In this document: positions 14,255 through 21,214 of the stretch, piece after piece
Position numbering within the stretch: position 1 is the stretch's first letter
Layout of the letters: every line of letters begins with the position of its first letter
IMG/VR virus record: IMGVR_UViG_3300021961_000073
Location: 1-64,000 of that record
Origin: a virus
Direction: 5' to 3' (one strand)
Length of the DNA: 64,000 bases
The notes under the pieces: generated by a model
The model's input: the letters and a program-made list of their open reading frames with translations, nothing else
Databases searched by the model: none
What the model was told of the DNA's origin: nothing
Program-made: the position numbers and the translations under genes

Positions 14255-15141
14255 TTATTGATTTCGTTCTTGTGCTTCTCTTTGTTCTTTTAACTGATTA
14301 AGTAACATATCCAAATAAACTTCCCTCTCCCAGGGAATCATGCCATCTATGTCTTGTAGCGAATAATGAAAGTTTTGAATCAATTGGTAGTTCACCTTAT
14401 AGAAGTTAACTAAGCTGTCGTGGGAGAGGGTAATTGAAAAAAATCTTGTAACCCCTCCAACACAAAGTTTTGTTCTTTACTGCACGCTTCACAATTAAAA
14501 TGAACCTCGTGACTAAGCCTTGGCAGTTTCTGTGTAAATGCCACGATCTTGTCAAATTGGCTTGTAGTCAATTCATTTAAAAACGTCTCTACGCTTTCTC
14601 GTGTCTCGTCCTTGAAAGAGATCCTTTCCTCTTCAGTCTCTAAATGATCTAAGCATTCATATATCAATCCGTATAAAGCATCGACTTCGGATTGATCGGT
14701 GTTCTTTGCTTCCTCAAGTAGTGCATTATATCTGGGATATCTAAGTTTCAGATTCACTGTATCAGTGAGCTGGACTGAAGGCACTTTCTCGGGGAGATCA
14801 ATTTTAACATCTTCTAGTGGTATACTAATCTCTGTGTACTCTTGACACTCATTGCAGGGCATACGAATTATAGACGTTTCACCTGCTGACTTCATTCGGA
14901 TACGAATAAACATATATTCGATATCGAAGGTTGCTAAAGTGTTTACATCGATAGGTTCTTGTACACATGCTGCAATTGAATCCATAATTGCTCTTAGGAT
15001 ATGATCAATCTCGCCAGTTTCCAAAGCAATCAATAGAACTTTTTGTTCTTTTACTAGGAAAGGTCTATAGGATACTTTCTGTCCAGTAGACGGGATAGTC
15101 ATATAATAAATGGGTACATCATTAATCTTGGGTAAAGCCAT
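14255..15141 (-). CDS. gp26 -1 frameshift product (tail assembly chaperone fusion), 295 aa
   Basis: A shift of -1 at the seven-T run near the end of the gp26 frame reads straight into a second open frame. It gives 235 shared residues and then 60 new ones, beginning SITLSHDSLVNFYKVNYQ and containing MIPWEREVYLDMLLNQLKEQ before a stop at 14255-14257. There is no stop between the slip site and that end. A stand-alone start for the extension (GTG at 14395) has a poor ribosome site. The gene just downstream is the tape measure. This is the arrangement of lambda G/GT tail chaperones. The frames and heptamer are seen; the shift itself is inferred. Confidence 0.7.
14410..15141 (-). CDS. 26: gp26-like baseplate hub / tail chaperone protein, 243 aa
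   Basis: Member of the T4_baseplate family (T4 gp26 and gp51). The N-terminus ALPKINDVPIYYMTIPSTG and RPFLVKEQKVLLIALE is characteristic, followed by FDIEYMFIRIRMKSAGE. Two CxxC pairs (CNEC at about 157 and CEAC near 220) could bind a metal. The frame ends in EGLQDFFQLPSPTTA, and the FF codons are the slip site for the fusion product. T4 gp26 has 208 residues. The gene lies between gp54 and the tape measure, and the product probably acts as assembly chaperone of the tape measure in the hub. Confidence 0.8.
   Translation of the reverse strand: MALPKINDVPIYYMTIPSTGQKVSYRPFLVKEQKVLLIALETGEIDHILRAIMDSIAACVQEPIDVNTLATFDIEYMFIRIRMKSAGETSIIRMPCNECQEYTEISIPLEDVKIDLPEKVPSVQLTDTVNLKLRYPRYNALLEEAKNTDQSEVDALYGLIYECLDHLETEEERISFKDETRESVETFLNELTTSQFDKIVAFTQKLPRLSHEVHFNCEACSKEQNFVLEGLQDFFQLPSPTTA
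14437..14443 (-). promoter_or_regulatory. -1 frameshift slippery heptamer T TTT TTT
   Basis: On the minus strand the zero-frame codons are GAT TTT TTT CAA, so the seven T form a perfect X XXY YYZ slippery heptamer. Re-reading one T puts the ribosome into the frame of the conserved-looking 60-residue extension. The gp26 stop lies eight codons further on. Confidence 0.75.
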
Positions 15142-15155
15142 CTCAAATCATTCCT

Positions 15156-15953
15156 TTATTCACCAATATTATTGCCAAAAATGTTTGTAATCTGATTACC
15201 ACTAACTCCGCCGATCGATACTCCACCTGGATTATCTAAGACCTTAGCAGCAATCTTACCAGGTGCACCAAATTTACTAAGTACACCACTTAACGGTCCA
15301 CCGCCAGCACCTACACCACCGGATGTCCAATACTTATATGACAATTGAACATTTAATCTTAAGATGTCATCAGGAGCATCATTACCAAGTTCAACGAGGG
15401 TCATAGTAGTAGGAAATGCTTGTACTAGAGTACACGAATAAACTACTTTGTCTGCTGTTGCAAAACTTAAATCTAGCTCACCTTGTGCAAAATCGAAGGG
15501 ACCGATTTTAGGTAGATTATTTTGTATATCTGCAGGTAATCTAGGTATACCTAATGGGGTCTTATAAATTGGTAATCCTACGCCTTTTGCCATTTGTTGT
15601 ATCTGAACATCCTTAGCATAGCTATTCAGATATCCGACCTCACCACGTTCTTGGTTAACACAAAGGCTTTGCCATACGTCAAAGTATTGCCTAACGCCAT
15701 AGTCGTTTAACAGTAAAAAGGTGAGGTTCACATCATCGTATAAATTGTCTGTAGCAACCTTTTGTTTGATAATTCCATGTCTTCTTTCCTGGGTCATTAT
15801 TTGCCGACCAGGAATATTTACGTTTGTGCAAAGGAGGTTTATCTCTGAAGACGTAGCACCAGGCATCGAAGGTAATCTAACACTAAATACGTTGCCTCTA
15901 GCTATACCGTCTTTCTGAGAAATTATGGACTTTAACTGTTCAATGCTAGCCAT
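15156..15953 (-). CDS. 54: gp54-like baseplate tail-tube initiator, 265 aa
   Basis: Begins like tube-fold proteins, with GNVFSVRLPSMPGA and ICTNVNIPGRQIMT-type strands, and has YFDVWQSLC and YLNSYAKDVQI, which match the gp19/gp54/gp48 tube domain. Opposite gp48 and shorter than it, this is most likely gp54, which sits on gp48 and starts tube polymerisation. T4 gp54 has 320 residues. The Gly-rich C-terminus (SGGVGAGGGPLSG and on) is unusual and may be flexible. It overlaps the upstream gene by one base and is followed 14 bases later by gp26. Confidence 0.75.
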   Translation of the reverse strand: MASIEQLKSIISQKDGIARGNVFSVRLPSMPGATSSEINLLCTNVNIPGRQIMTQERRHGIIKQKVATDNLYDDVNLTFLLLNDYGVRQYFDVWQSLCVNQERGEVGYLNSYAKDVQIQQMAKGVGLPIYKTPLGIPRLPADIQNNLPKIGPFDFAQGELDLSFATADKVVYSCTLVQAFPTTMTLVELGNDAPDDILRLNVQLSYKYWTSGGVGAGGGPLSGVLSKFGAPGKIAAKVLDNPGGVSIGGVSGNQITNIFGNNIGE

Positions 15954-16549
15954 TAAAACTTCCTTCTTGAATCTGCATATATTTTACTCTTACTTGCCTT
16001 TTCAAACTGTGCGGTCGGTAAGAATGTTGCAATTTCCCACTCTGGTGCTTCGACCTTAGCAAATCGTGATTGCACGTGTTCAGTTAAATAGTGCTTAAAA
16101 CACGGTTTGAAATACTTCATCTTACCAGCACTTTTAAGTATTTGGTAGGATAAGCGGAATCGAGTGGTATCATCATATAGTCTATTGTTAATTACTTCAA
16201 GCAAGGCATCTAGAAACTTAGCTCTGAGAAGCGGAGGGAGATAATGCAGATTCAATCCGTAAAATCCTCCTTCAGCTTTTTCTACCATAATAACAAGAGG
16301 GAATCTATCATAATAAGGAAGCGTATCTTTATGCTTAGGATCGTAGTAGAACATGTACATATCACCAGGCATCGGCTGAGATACTTTTTTTATAGGATCT
16401 TCATTCATAAGCTCATTTCGATTAATCCTACTAACGCTTTTTCCTAATTGCGCAGATTTCTTTCTGAACCATTCACGAGATTCGCGGGTTCTTAACGTTA
16501 ATCCCTTTCGGAATGCTTCAATCTCTAGTTTGTAGAATAAATTGCTCAT
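15953..16549 (-). CDS. conserved T4-like protein next to gp4 (possibly DNA end protector), 198 aa
   Basis: Soluble protein with a basic N-terminus and a striking conserved core: GDMYMFYYDPKHKDTLPYYD, followed by RFPLVIMVEKAEGGFYGLNL and HYLPPLLRAKFLDAL. The end is also distinctive (APEWEIATFLPTAQFEKASK). I remember this core from T4-like marine phages, where it is sometimes annotated as gp2 DNA end protector, but I cannot confirm that from the sequence. In T4 genes 2 and 4 are adjacent, and here it follows gp4, which fits. A late promoter sits 6 bases upstream of its ATG. Confidence 0.65.
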   Translation of the reverse strand: MSNLFYKLEIEAFRKGLTLRTRESREWFRKKSAQLGKSVSRINRNELMNEDPIKKVSQPMPGDMYMFYYDPKHKDTLPYYDRFPLVIMVEKAEGGFYGLNLHYLPPLLRAKFLDALLEVINNRLYDDTTRFRLSYQILKSAGKMKYFKPCFKHYLTEHVQSRFAKVEAPEWEIATFLPTAQFEKASKSKIYADSRRKF

Positions 16550-16554
16550 GATGC

Positions 16555-16562
16555 TATTTATA
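16555..16562 (-). promoter_or_regulatory. late promoter TATAAATA, minus strand
   Basis: Exact TATAAATA on the minus strand, ending 5 bases before the ATG of the 198-residue gene. The expected start site falls on or next to that ATG, so the transcript would be almost leaderless for this gene but would serve gp54, gp26 and the tape measure. Confidence 0.7.
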
Positions 16563-17046
16563 CTGTTTTTCTAGATTTCTTGGAATAAGCCTTTAATGGT
16601 TTCGTAGATTTGGGCTTGATCCCCATCTTTTCTAAATGATGTTCTGTCCAGATCTGGAATCCCCAACCTCGATCAGCTGCAAAGTTTTGTGCCGCTGACC
16701 ATTTATTCATATTCTTTATATAGGTCATACCTTCTTGTAGATATCGTCTTGTCTTTCTACCTTTGAACTCTGGCGGCTTGGTTTCTTTTTCTGGTTTTAT
16801 TTCAATTAAAAAGGTTTTACCGTCCTCGAAAGTAATCTTTAAGTCCATAAAATATCGATGATATTTCTTATCGACTTCATAGTAATAAGGTATTATAACC
16901 TCTTCACTCGACCAGCTTTTAACAGAGGAGTTTAAATCACACCATTTGAAGCAGTACTTTTCCCATTGGGATCTATAAACTACGTTAGTGAAGTCCCCTT
17001 TGTACTTCTCTGGGTTTTTTACTTTATATTTGCCAGAATATGTCAT
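16558..17046 (-). CDS. 4: gp4-like head completion protein, 162 aa
   Basis: Resembles T4 gp4 (150 residues), which completes the packaged head. The opening KYKVKNPEKYKGD, then VVYRSQWEKYCFKWCDLN, EEVIIPYY, FMDLKITFEDG and FLIEIKPEKET show a restriction-endonuclease-like core: Glu in the first helix, Asp before the strand and E-x-K in IEIKP. That is the TnsA-like fold proposed for this family. It overlaps a late promoter at its 3' end, and its own promoter lies in the 52-base gap shared with gp48. Confidence 0.82.
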   Translation of the reverse strand: MTYSGKYKVKNPEKYKGDFTNVVYRSQWEKYCFKWCDLNSSVKSWSSEEVIIPYYYEVDKKYHRYFMDLKITFEDGKTFLIEIKPEKETKPPEFKGRKTRRYLQEGMTYIKNMNKWSAAQNFAADRGWGFQIWTEHHLEKMGIKPKSTKPLKAYSKKSRKTV

Positions 17047-17055
17047 GAGTTTCCA

Positions 17056-17063
17056 TATAAATA
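17056..17063 (+). promoter_or_regulatory. late promoter TATAAATA for gp48
   Basis: Exact TATAAATA 35 bases before the gp48 ATG, in the gap between the divergent gp4 and gp48 genes. It faces the opposing late promoter at 17080-17087, so the two start sites are predicted within a few bases of each other. Confidence 0.8.
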
Positions 17064-17079
17064 ATGCATGTAACCTGGA

Positions 17080-17087
17080 TATTTATA
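17080..17087 (-). promoter_or_regulatory. late promoter TATAAATA for gp4
   Basis: Exact TATAAATA on the minus strand, 33 bases before the gp4 ATG at 17046. With the plus-strand box it forms an imperfect inverted repeat (TTCC next to each box). Confidence 0.8.
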
Positions 17088-17098
17088 GGAACGATTTT

Positions 17099-18172
17099 AT
17101 GTCAATTGAATCATTCGCTGAACTTGGCCCCGGCGGAAGCTTAGTAGGAAGTTTAGCTTCTAAAAAGGCAAAGAGCGTAGCTTTGAGCTATCCTCTCTCC
17201 GGGGGAAATGAATATGCCGGTAAATTAGTATTTCATATCGTCGATGAAGAAGCAGAAAAACCTGCAGCAATAACATTTCTCGACGCCAATCCAAGTTCAT
17301 CGACAAAACAAGCACAAATTGATGATTTTGCAGCGCTTGGGACAGCGACGGCCGTTGATGATTTTGCAGCGCTAAACACTAATGCAGCAGTAACTGCTAA
17401 GGCAAAATTAGCAAGTACTGAAACCTCACCTGCTTTAGTTAAAGCAACAGACGTTTCGAAAGAGCCTAAGTTAATAGCTGGTAGAAAAGTTTCATTATAT
17501 TTGCCACAAGCCTTACAAATACAGGATGCGGCTGCTTACGATACTAACTTCGAATTAGGAAGATTAGGCGGGGTGGCAGAAGCTGCTATGGGTGCACAAA
17601 ACGCTAGTGTAGAAAATATATTCCGTGAGTTTGGCGGCAGCATAAGTGATATGGCGAAAGCTGTTATGAATGGTAATGTAACTAGAGATCAAGCTAGATT
17701 AGCTGCTCAACAAATGAGTAGATTCATACCAGGTACAGGTATTCCGACTCTTGCATCTGGTGTTTTGGGATTCGCTAGTAATCCGAACGTAAGAGCATTA
17801 TTTCGGACAGTACCATTAAGAAATTTCGCATTTACATTTTCTATGCTTCCTACGAGCCCTGAAGAAGCTGAAGAGATTAACGCTATTATTAAATTCTTTA
17901 GGACAGAACTATATCCAGAATCACTTTCGACTGGCAACGTAGCAATAGGCTATAAATTCCCAAGTAGATTTGTTATCAGGGCTCAATATAAAGATGCAAA
18001 CATCCAAGGTATAAAATTTCTTCCTATGTATCTTCAAGCAATTAATACAGTTTATAACCCAAGTGGGATGGGCATGCATTCTGATGGTAATTTTTCAGAA
18101 TATACTCTTACTCTGTCCTTTACTGAAGCAAAGGCTCTTTCAAGACAAGATGTAGAGCTAGGAGGCTACTAA
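17099..18172 (+). CDS. 48: gp48 baseplate tail-tube cap, 357 aa
   Basis: The C-terminal half is diagnostic: VPLRNFAFTFSMLPTSPEEA, FFRTELYPE, then FLPMYLQAINTVYNPSGMG and DGNFSEYTLTLSFTEAKAL match T4 gp48 (364 residues), which caps the hub and starts the tail tube. I place the start at 17099, where AGGA is 8 bases upstream; the same frame extends to 16988, but that part lies over the opposite-strand gp4 gene and its promoter. It contains a repeated QIDDFAALGTA/VDDFAALNTNA stretch at residues about 77-100, perhaps an internal duplication. Gene 53 follows with one base overlap. Confidence 0.9.
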   Translation: MSIESFAELGPGGSLVGSLASKKAKSVALSYPLSGGNEYAGKLVFHIVDEEAEKPAAITFLDANPSSSTKQAQIDDFAALGTATAVDDFAALNTNAAVTAKAKLASTETSPALVKATDVSKEPKLIAGRKVSLYLPQALQIQDAAAYDTNFELGRLGGVAEAAMGAQNASVENIFREFGGSISDMAKAVMNGNVTRDQARLAAQQMSRFIPGTGIPTLASGVLGFASNPNVRALFRTVPLRNFAFTFSMLPTSPEEAEEINAIIKFFRTELYPESLSTGNVAIGYKFPSRFVIRAQYKDANIQGIKFLPMYLQAINTVYNPSGMGMHSDGNFSEYTLTLSFTEAKALSRQDVELGGY

Positions 18173-18900
18173 TGGCTGGTTTCTTTTCATCATATCCAAT
18201 TATAAATTATAGATTTGGCAATGAAATAACACCAACCTTATTTCAGAATCTATCCGTCTATCTAACTTTGGTCGATGAGCTTAAAGATGTAGTAGAATCA
18301 TATACTACAGTGTTCATCGAAGAAGGCGATAGACCAGACTCACTCTCATATAAGCTTTACGGGAACATTCGATACTATTGGACCTTTTACTTTTTAAATG
18401 ATGATATAAGAGAATCTGGCTGGCCGATCGGTATACAAGATCTATATGCTAGAGCTAAAATAGATTATCCACATTGGGTTGTAACCACACAAGATGATAT
18501 TACAGATAAATTCGTAGAAGGCGATACGGTAACAGGTCTAACTTCTGGATCGGTTGGAACCGTAGTAAAAAGATATTTAGATTTAGGTCAAATTATAATC
18601 GATGGACCAGATAATTATAATGTTGGCGAAACAATCAGAGCCAATACTGAAATTGAAAATATAGCTACCGTTAGTAGTAACGTTAAACAATATAATGCGG
18701 TTCACCATTATGAGGACACATCGGGTAATTGGATCGATATAAATCCATATGACCCAGACACAAATGGATTAATACCTATTACATATCAGGATCGAATGAT
18801 AGCTCGAAACGAAGAATTGAAAGAAATTAGAACTTTTAAACCAGCCGTAGTTTCTCAGATCCAAGCTGAATATGAAAAGGTTCTCAGAAGAGGCTTTTAA
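18172..18900 (+). CDS. 53: gp53 baseplate wedge protein, 242 aa
   Basis: Homologue of T4 gp53 (196 residues): FSSYPIINYRFGN, then ERPDSLSYKLYGN-like EGDRPDSLSYKLYGN and YYWTFYFLNDDIRESGWPI are the LysM-like core that joins neighbouring wedges. It is longer than T4 gp53 because residues about 113-166 hold a beta module (FVEGDTVTGLTSGSVGTV, then VGETI) that also occurs inside gp8 and gp14. The C-terminus (YQDRMIARNEELKEIRTFKP) matches the family end. It overlaps its neighbours by one base on both sides. Confidence 0.88.
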   Translation: MAGFFSSYPIINYRFGNEITPTLFQNLSVYLTLVDELKDVVESYTTVFIEEGDRPDSLSYKLYGNIRYYWTFYFLNDDIRESGWPIGIQDLYARAKIDYPHWVVTTQDDITDKFVEGDTVTGLTSGSVGTVVKRYLDLGQIIIDGPDNYNVGETIRANTEIENIATVSSNVKQYNAVHHYEDTSGNWIDINPYDPDTNGLIPITYQDRMIARNEELKEIRTFKPAVVSQIQAEYEKVLRRGF

Positions 18901-20246
18901 TGAGCACAGATTCGAAAACATATCAATCGGGTAACGATTATATATTAACTGCCGTGGTAGTTACCAATGAATATGGTGAAGCAATAAATGTAAGGAATAA
19001 TGTACACAGTATCAGTATATACGAGAATCTTGAACGACCTTATCTAACGGGTGACATTATAATTAAAGACGACTTTGGATTTTATGACAAATTTAAAATC
19101 AACGGGACCGAAACAGTAGTTATAACCCTTACCAATCCTACACTAGAATTTACAGTTATTAAAACTTTTATATTATCCGAGATACCTAGCTATGCTAAGA
19201 CTGGCGACTATGCCGAAATACTTCATATAAAATTAATTGAGAAAATAGGGTTTGACAACCAACTGACTAAATTTAGCAGGTCCTATCAAGGTAATCCAGC
19301 AAAGATAATACAAAAGATTGTTCAAGATAATTTAGGCGGTGCTGCTGTTATTGTAGGAGGAATACCTCCAGTTCAAAGTAATTCAACTAAATTTGTTGTT
19401 CCATATTCTACGGCATTTGAAGCATGTGAGATGATAAAAAATAGAGCATGTACACAATACGGTCTTCCTTTCTTTTTTTATAGAACTTTAGTTGATGATG
19501 ATTTTCAATTTAAATCCGTTGAAGAGATGATATTAACTCCGCCCTGGAATCAAGGTCTACCATTTAGATATTCTGAAGCTTTTACTAATTCAGATATACA
19601 TCACCATTCCCAACTTAATGCATTCATTGTCCAAGGCTTTAGTGCTTTACATAAAGAAAATGCTCTTAAATTGGTTGAAGCAGCTGCAGTAGGATCTAGC
19701 TATCAAATTATAGACGTAACTTCTGGAAGAAGAGAAACTTTCCAATATAATGTAGAAACAGTATTTAATGATTTATATGAAGGTAAAATTTTATCACTTG
19801 AAGAAAATCCTGTTATGACTACTGACTATCATAGAGGCGATCTACAATTTATAGGTCAACTTCCTTCGAAAGTGGTTTCGAGGGTAGTAATGAATAATAC
19901 ACACGGGACAGACTTTAAAAATTGGGTAGAAGAGGATCAAATATCTGCCTACCGATTAGATGCTGCTAGGCTTTCTCTTAGTGCTATGCTTAAGAAAAAT
20001 TCTATTAATATATCTGTTCCAGGATCAATGTTTTTATATGAAAAGAATAGATCTATAGGTGCACAGATTGATTTCTTCTATCATACTACTGATACACAAC
20101 TCCTCGATGCAGGTGAAGTAAGTGAAGATGATATAAGAGATAAGAAAAGGTCTGGTAAATATGTCGTGTATGCAGCCCGGCATTCTTTCACTTTAACCTC
20201 ACATGATGTTGAATTATCTGCAGTAAAATTAGGAAACTTGACATGA
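18900..20246 (+). CDS. 27: gp27-like baseplate hub protein, 448 aa
   Basis: Hub protein of the gp27/gpD class. Residues 35-110 (VHSISIYENLERPYLTGDII, TETVVITL, SYAKTGDYAEILHIKL) form the first tube-like barrel, and residues about 140-260 (GNPAKIIQKIVQDN, PYSTAFEACEMIKNRA, GLPFFFYRTL) match the pattern of hub proteins. T4 gp27 has 391 residues and binds gp5. The gene overlaps the gp5-like gene by 4 bases, so the products are probably made together. I assigned it from motif order and context. Confidence 0.78.
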   Translation: MSTDSKTYQSGNDYILTAVVVTNEYGEAINVRNNVHSISIYENLERPYLTGDIIIKDDFGFYDKFKINGTETVVITLTNPTLEFTVIKTFILSEIPSYAKTGDYAEILHIKLIEKIGFDNQLTKFSRSYQGNPAKIIQKIVQDNLGGAAVIVGGIPPVQSNSTKFVVPYSTAFEACEMIKNRACTQYGLPFFFYRTLVDDDFQFKSVEEMILTPPWNQGLPFRYSEAFTNSDIHHHSQLNAFIVQGFSALHKENALKLVEAAAVGSSYQIIDVTSGRRETFQYNVETVFNDLYEGKILSLEENPVMTTDYHRGDLQFIGQLPSKVVSRVVMNNTHGTDFKNWVEEDQISAYRLDAARLSLSAMLKKNSINISVPGSMFLYEKNRSIGAQIDFFYHTTDTQLLDAGEVSEDDIRDKKRSGKYVVYAARHSFTLTSHDVELSAVKLGNLT

Positions 20247-21214
20247 AGCCTATAAAAAAAGAATTCTATGGTGATAGCTTTAGATGGTTTATTGGGGTAG
20301 TTGAGGAACGCTCATCCGATCAACCCCGATTAGGTAGGGTCAAAGTTAGGATATATGGTGTACACGGTAATAGAGAAGAGATCCCAGTAGCTGATCTACC
20401 TTATGCTCAAGTATTAGTACCAACTACTGAACCAGGGGTTTCAGGACTAGGTAGAAATCCTATGCTCACTGAAGGTGCTACAGTGTTCGGTATATTCTTA
20501 GACGGAGAGACTTCTCAGCTTCCGTTAGTTTTAGGATCTCTCCCTGTTATCGAAGTACCTTCTATAGATCAATTGAATATGGAATCAAATGATGAAGCAT
20601 TAAACAATACCCTAAAGAAGATACACGGAACTATTATCGGCGGAACTGTTGGTGCTGGCACAGGTGGTACTGCAGGGATGAGGAGCGCATTAGCCAATGG
20701 GTTAGATGGCTTTGAATATGACGTAGATGCAAATGCCGGAAACAATATACAAGTTGCATGGGAATGGTTAACACTCAGTGGTAAGTTCTCATTCCCAGTT
20801 ATAGCTGGTCTTTTAGGAAACTTCTTAGTAGAAAATGGATCAGGTAATCCAATTGATTTGAATCCATTTTTCGGAAGTTCTAAATCAGGTATCGCAGGTT
20901 GGGACTCTAAAGGTGTTCGAAAACAGCTACTAGAAAGTTATGCTGCAGAAAGAAAACAAGATCCACGGAGTCTTTATGTTCAATTAGAATTTGTCTTATG
21001 GGAACTAGCTACATCACCTGAATATAAGAGCGCTGAGTTAAAAACTATGAAGACCCCAGCTGAAGCAGCTTTACATGTCCAAAGAAATTATTTGAACGTT
21101 CCCTTCGGCGGTGGTATATCATCAGTAGACGGCCAAAAATCCAGACAACAAGAAGGTGAAAGAGTAGCTTATGCTAGAATGATTTATGATCAATTTACTA
21201 GGAAAACAGGCTAA
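20243..21214 (+). CDS. 5: gp5-like spike protein with OB fold and tail lysozyme, 323 aa
   Basis: Residues 14-105 are the gp5 OB domain (FRWFIGVVEERS, PRLGRVKVRIYGVH, GATVFGIFLDG, LPLVLGSLP). Residues about 168-290 match the phage tail lysozyme family (AWEWLTLSGKFSFP, VIAGLLGNFLVENG with Glu197 as candidate catalytic acid, SGIAGWD, LYVQLEFVLWEL). T4 gp5 has a different, T4L-type lysozyme here and continues into a beta-helix. In this phage the protein stops and the beta-helix is encoded two genes on. It acts on peptidoglycan while the tail crosses the envelope. Confidence 0.85.
   Translation: MKPIKKEFYGDSFRWFIGVVEERSSDQPRLGRVKVRIYGVHGNREEIPVADLPYAQVLVPTTEPGVSGLGRNPMLTEGATVFGIFLDGETSQLPLVLGSLPVIEVPSIDQLNMESNDEALNNTLKKIHGTIIGGTVGAGTGGTAGMRSALANGLDGFEYDVDANAGNNIQVAWEWLTLSGKFSFPVIAGLLGNFLVENGSGNPIDLNPFFGSSKSGIAGWDSKGVRKQLLESYAAERKQDPRSLYVQLEFVLWELATSPEYKSAELKTMKTPAEAALHVQRNYLNVPFGGGISSVDGQKSRQQEGERVAYARMIYDQFTRKTG

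Noticed and set aside
16988-17098. N-terminal extension of gp48
   Set aside because: These codons lie over the gp4 start and both late promoters, and the ATG at 17099 has its own ribosome site.
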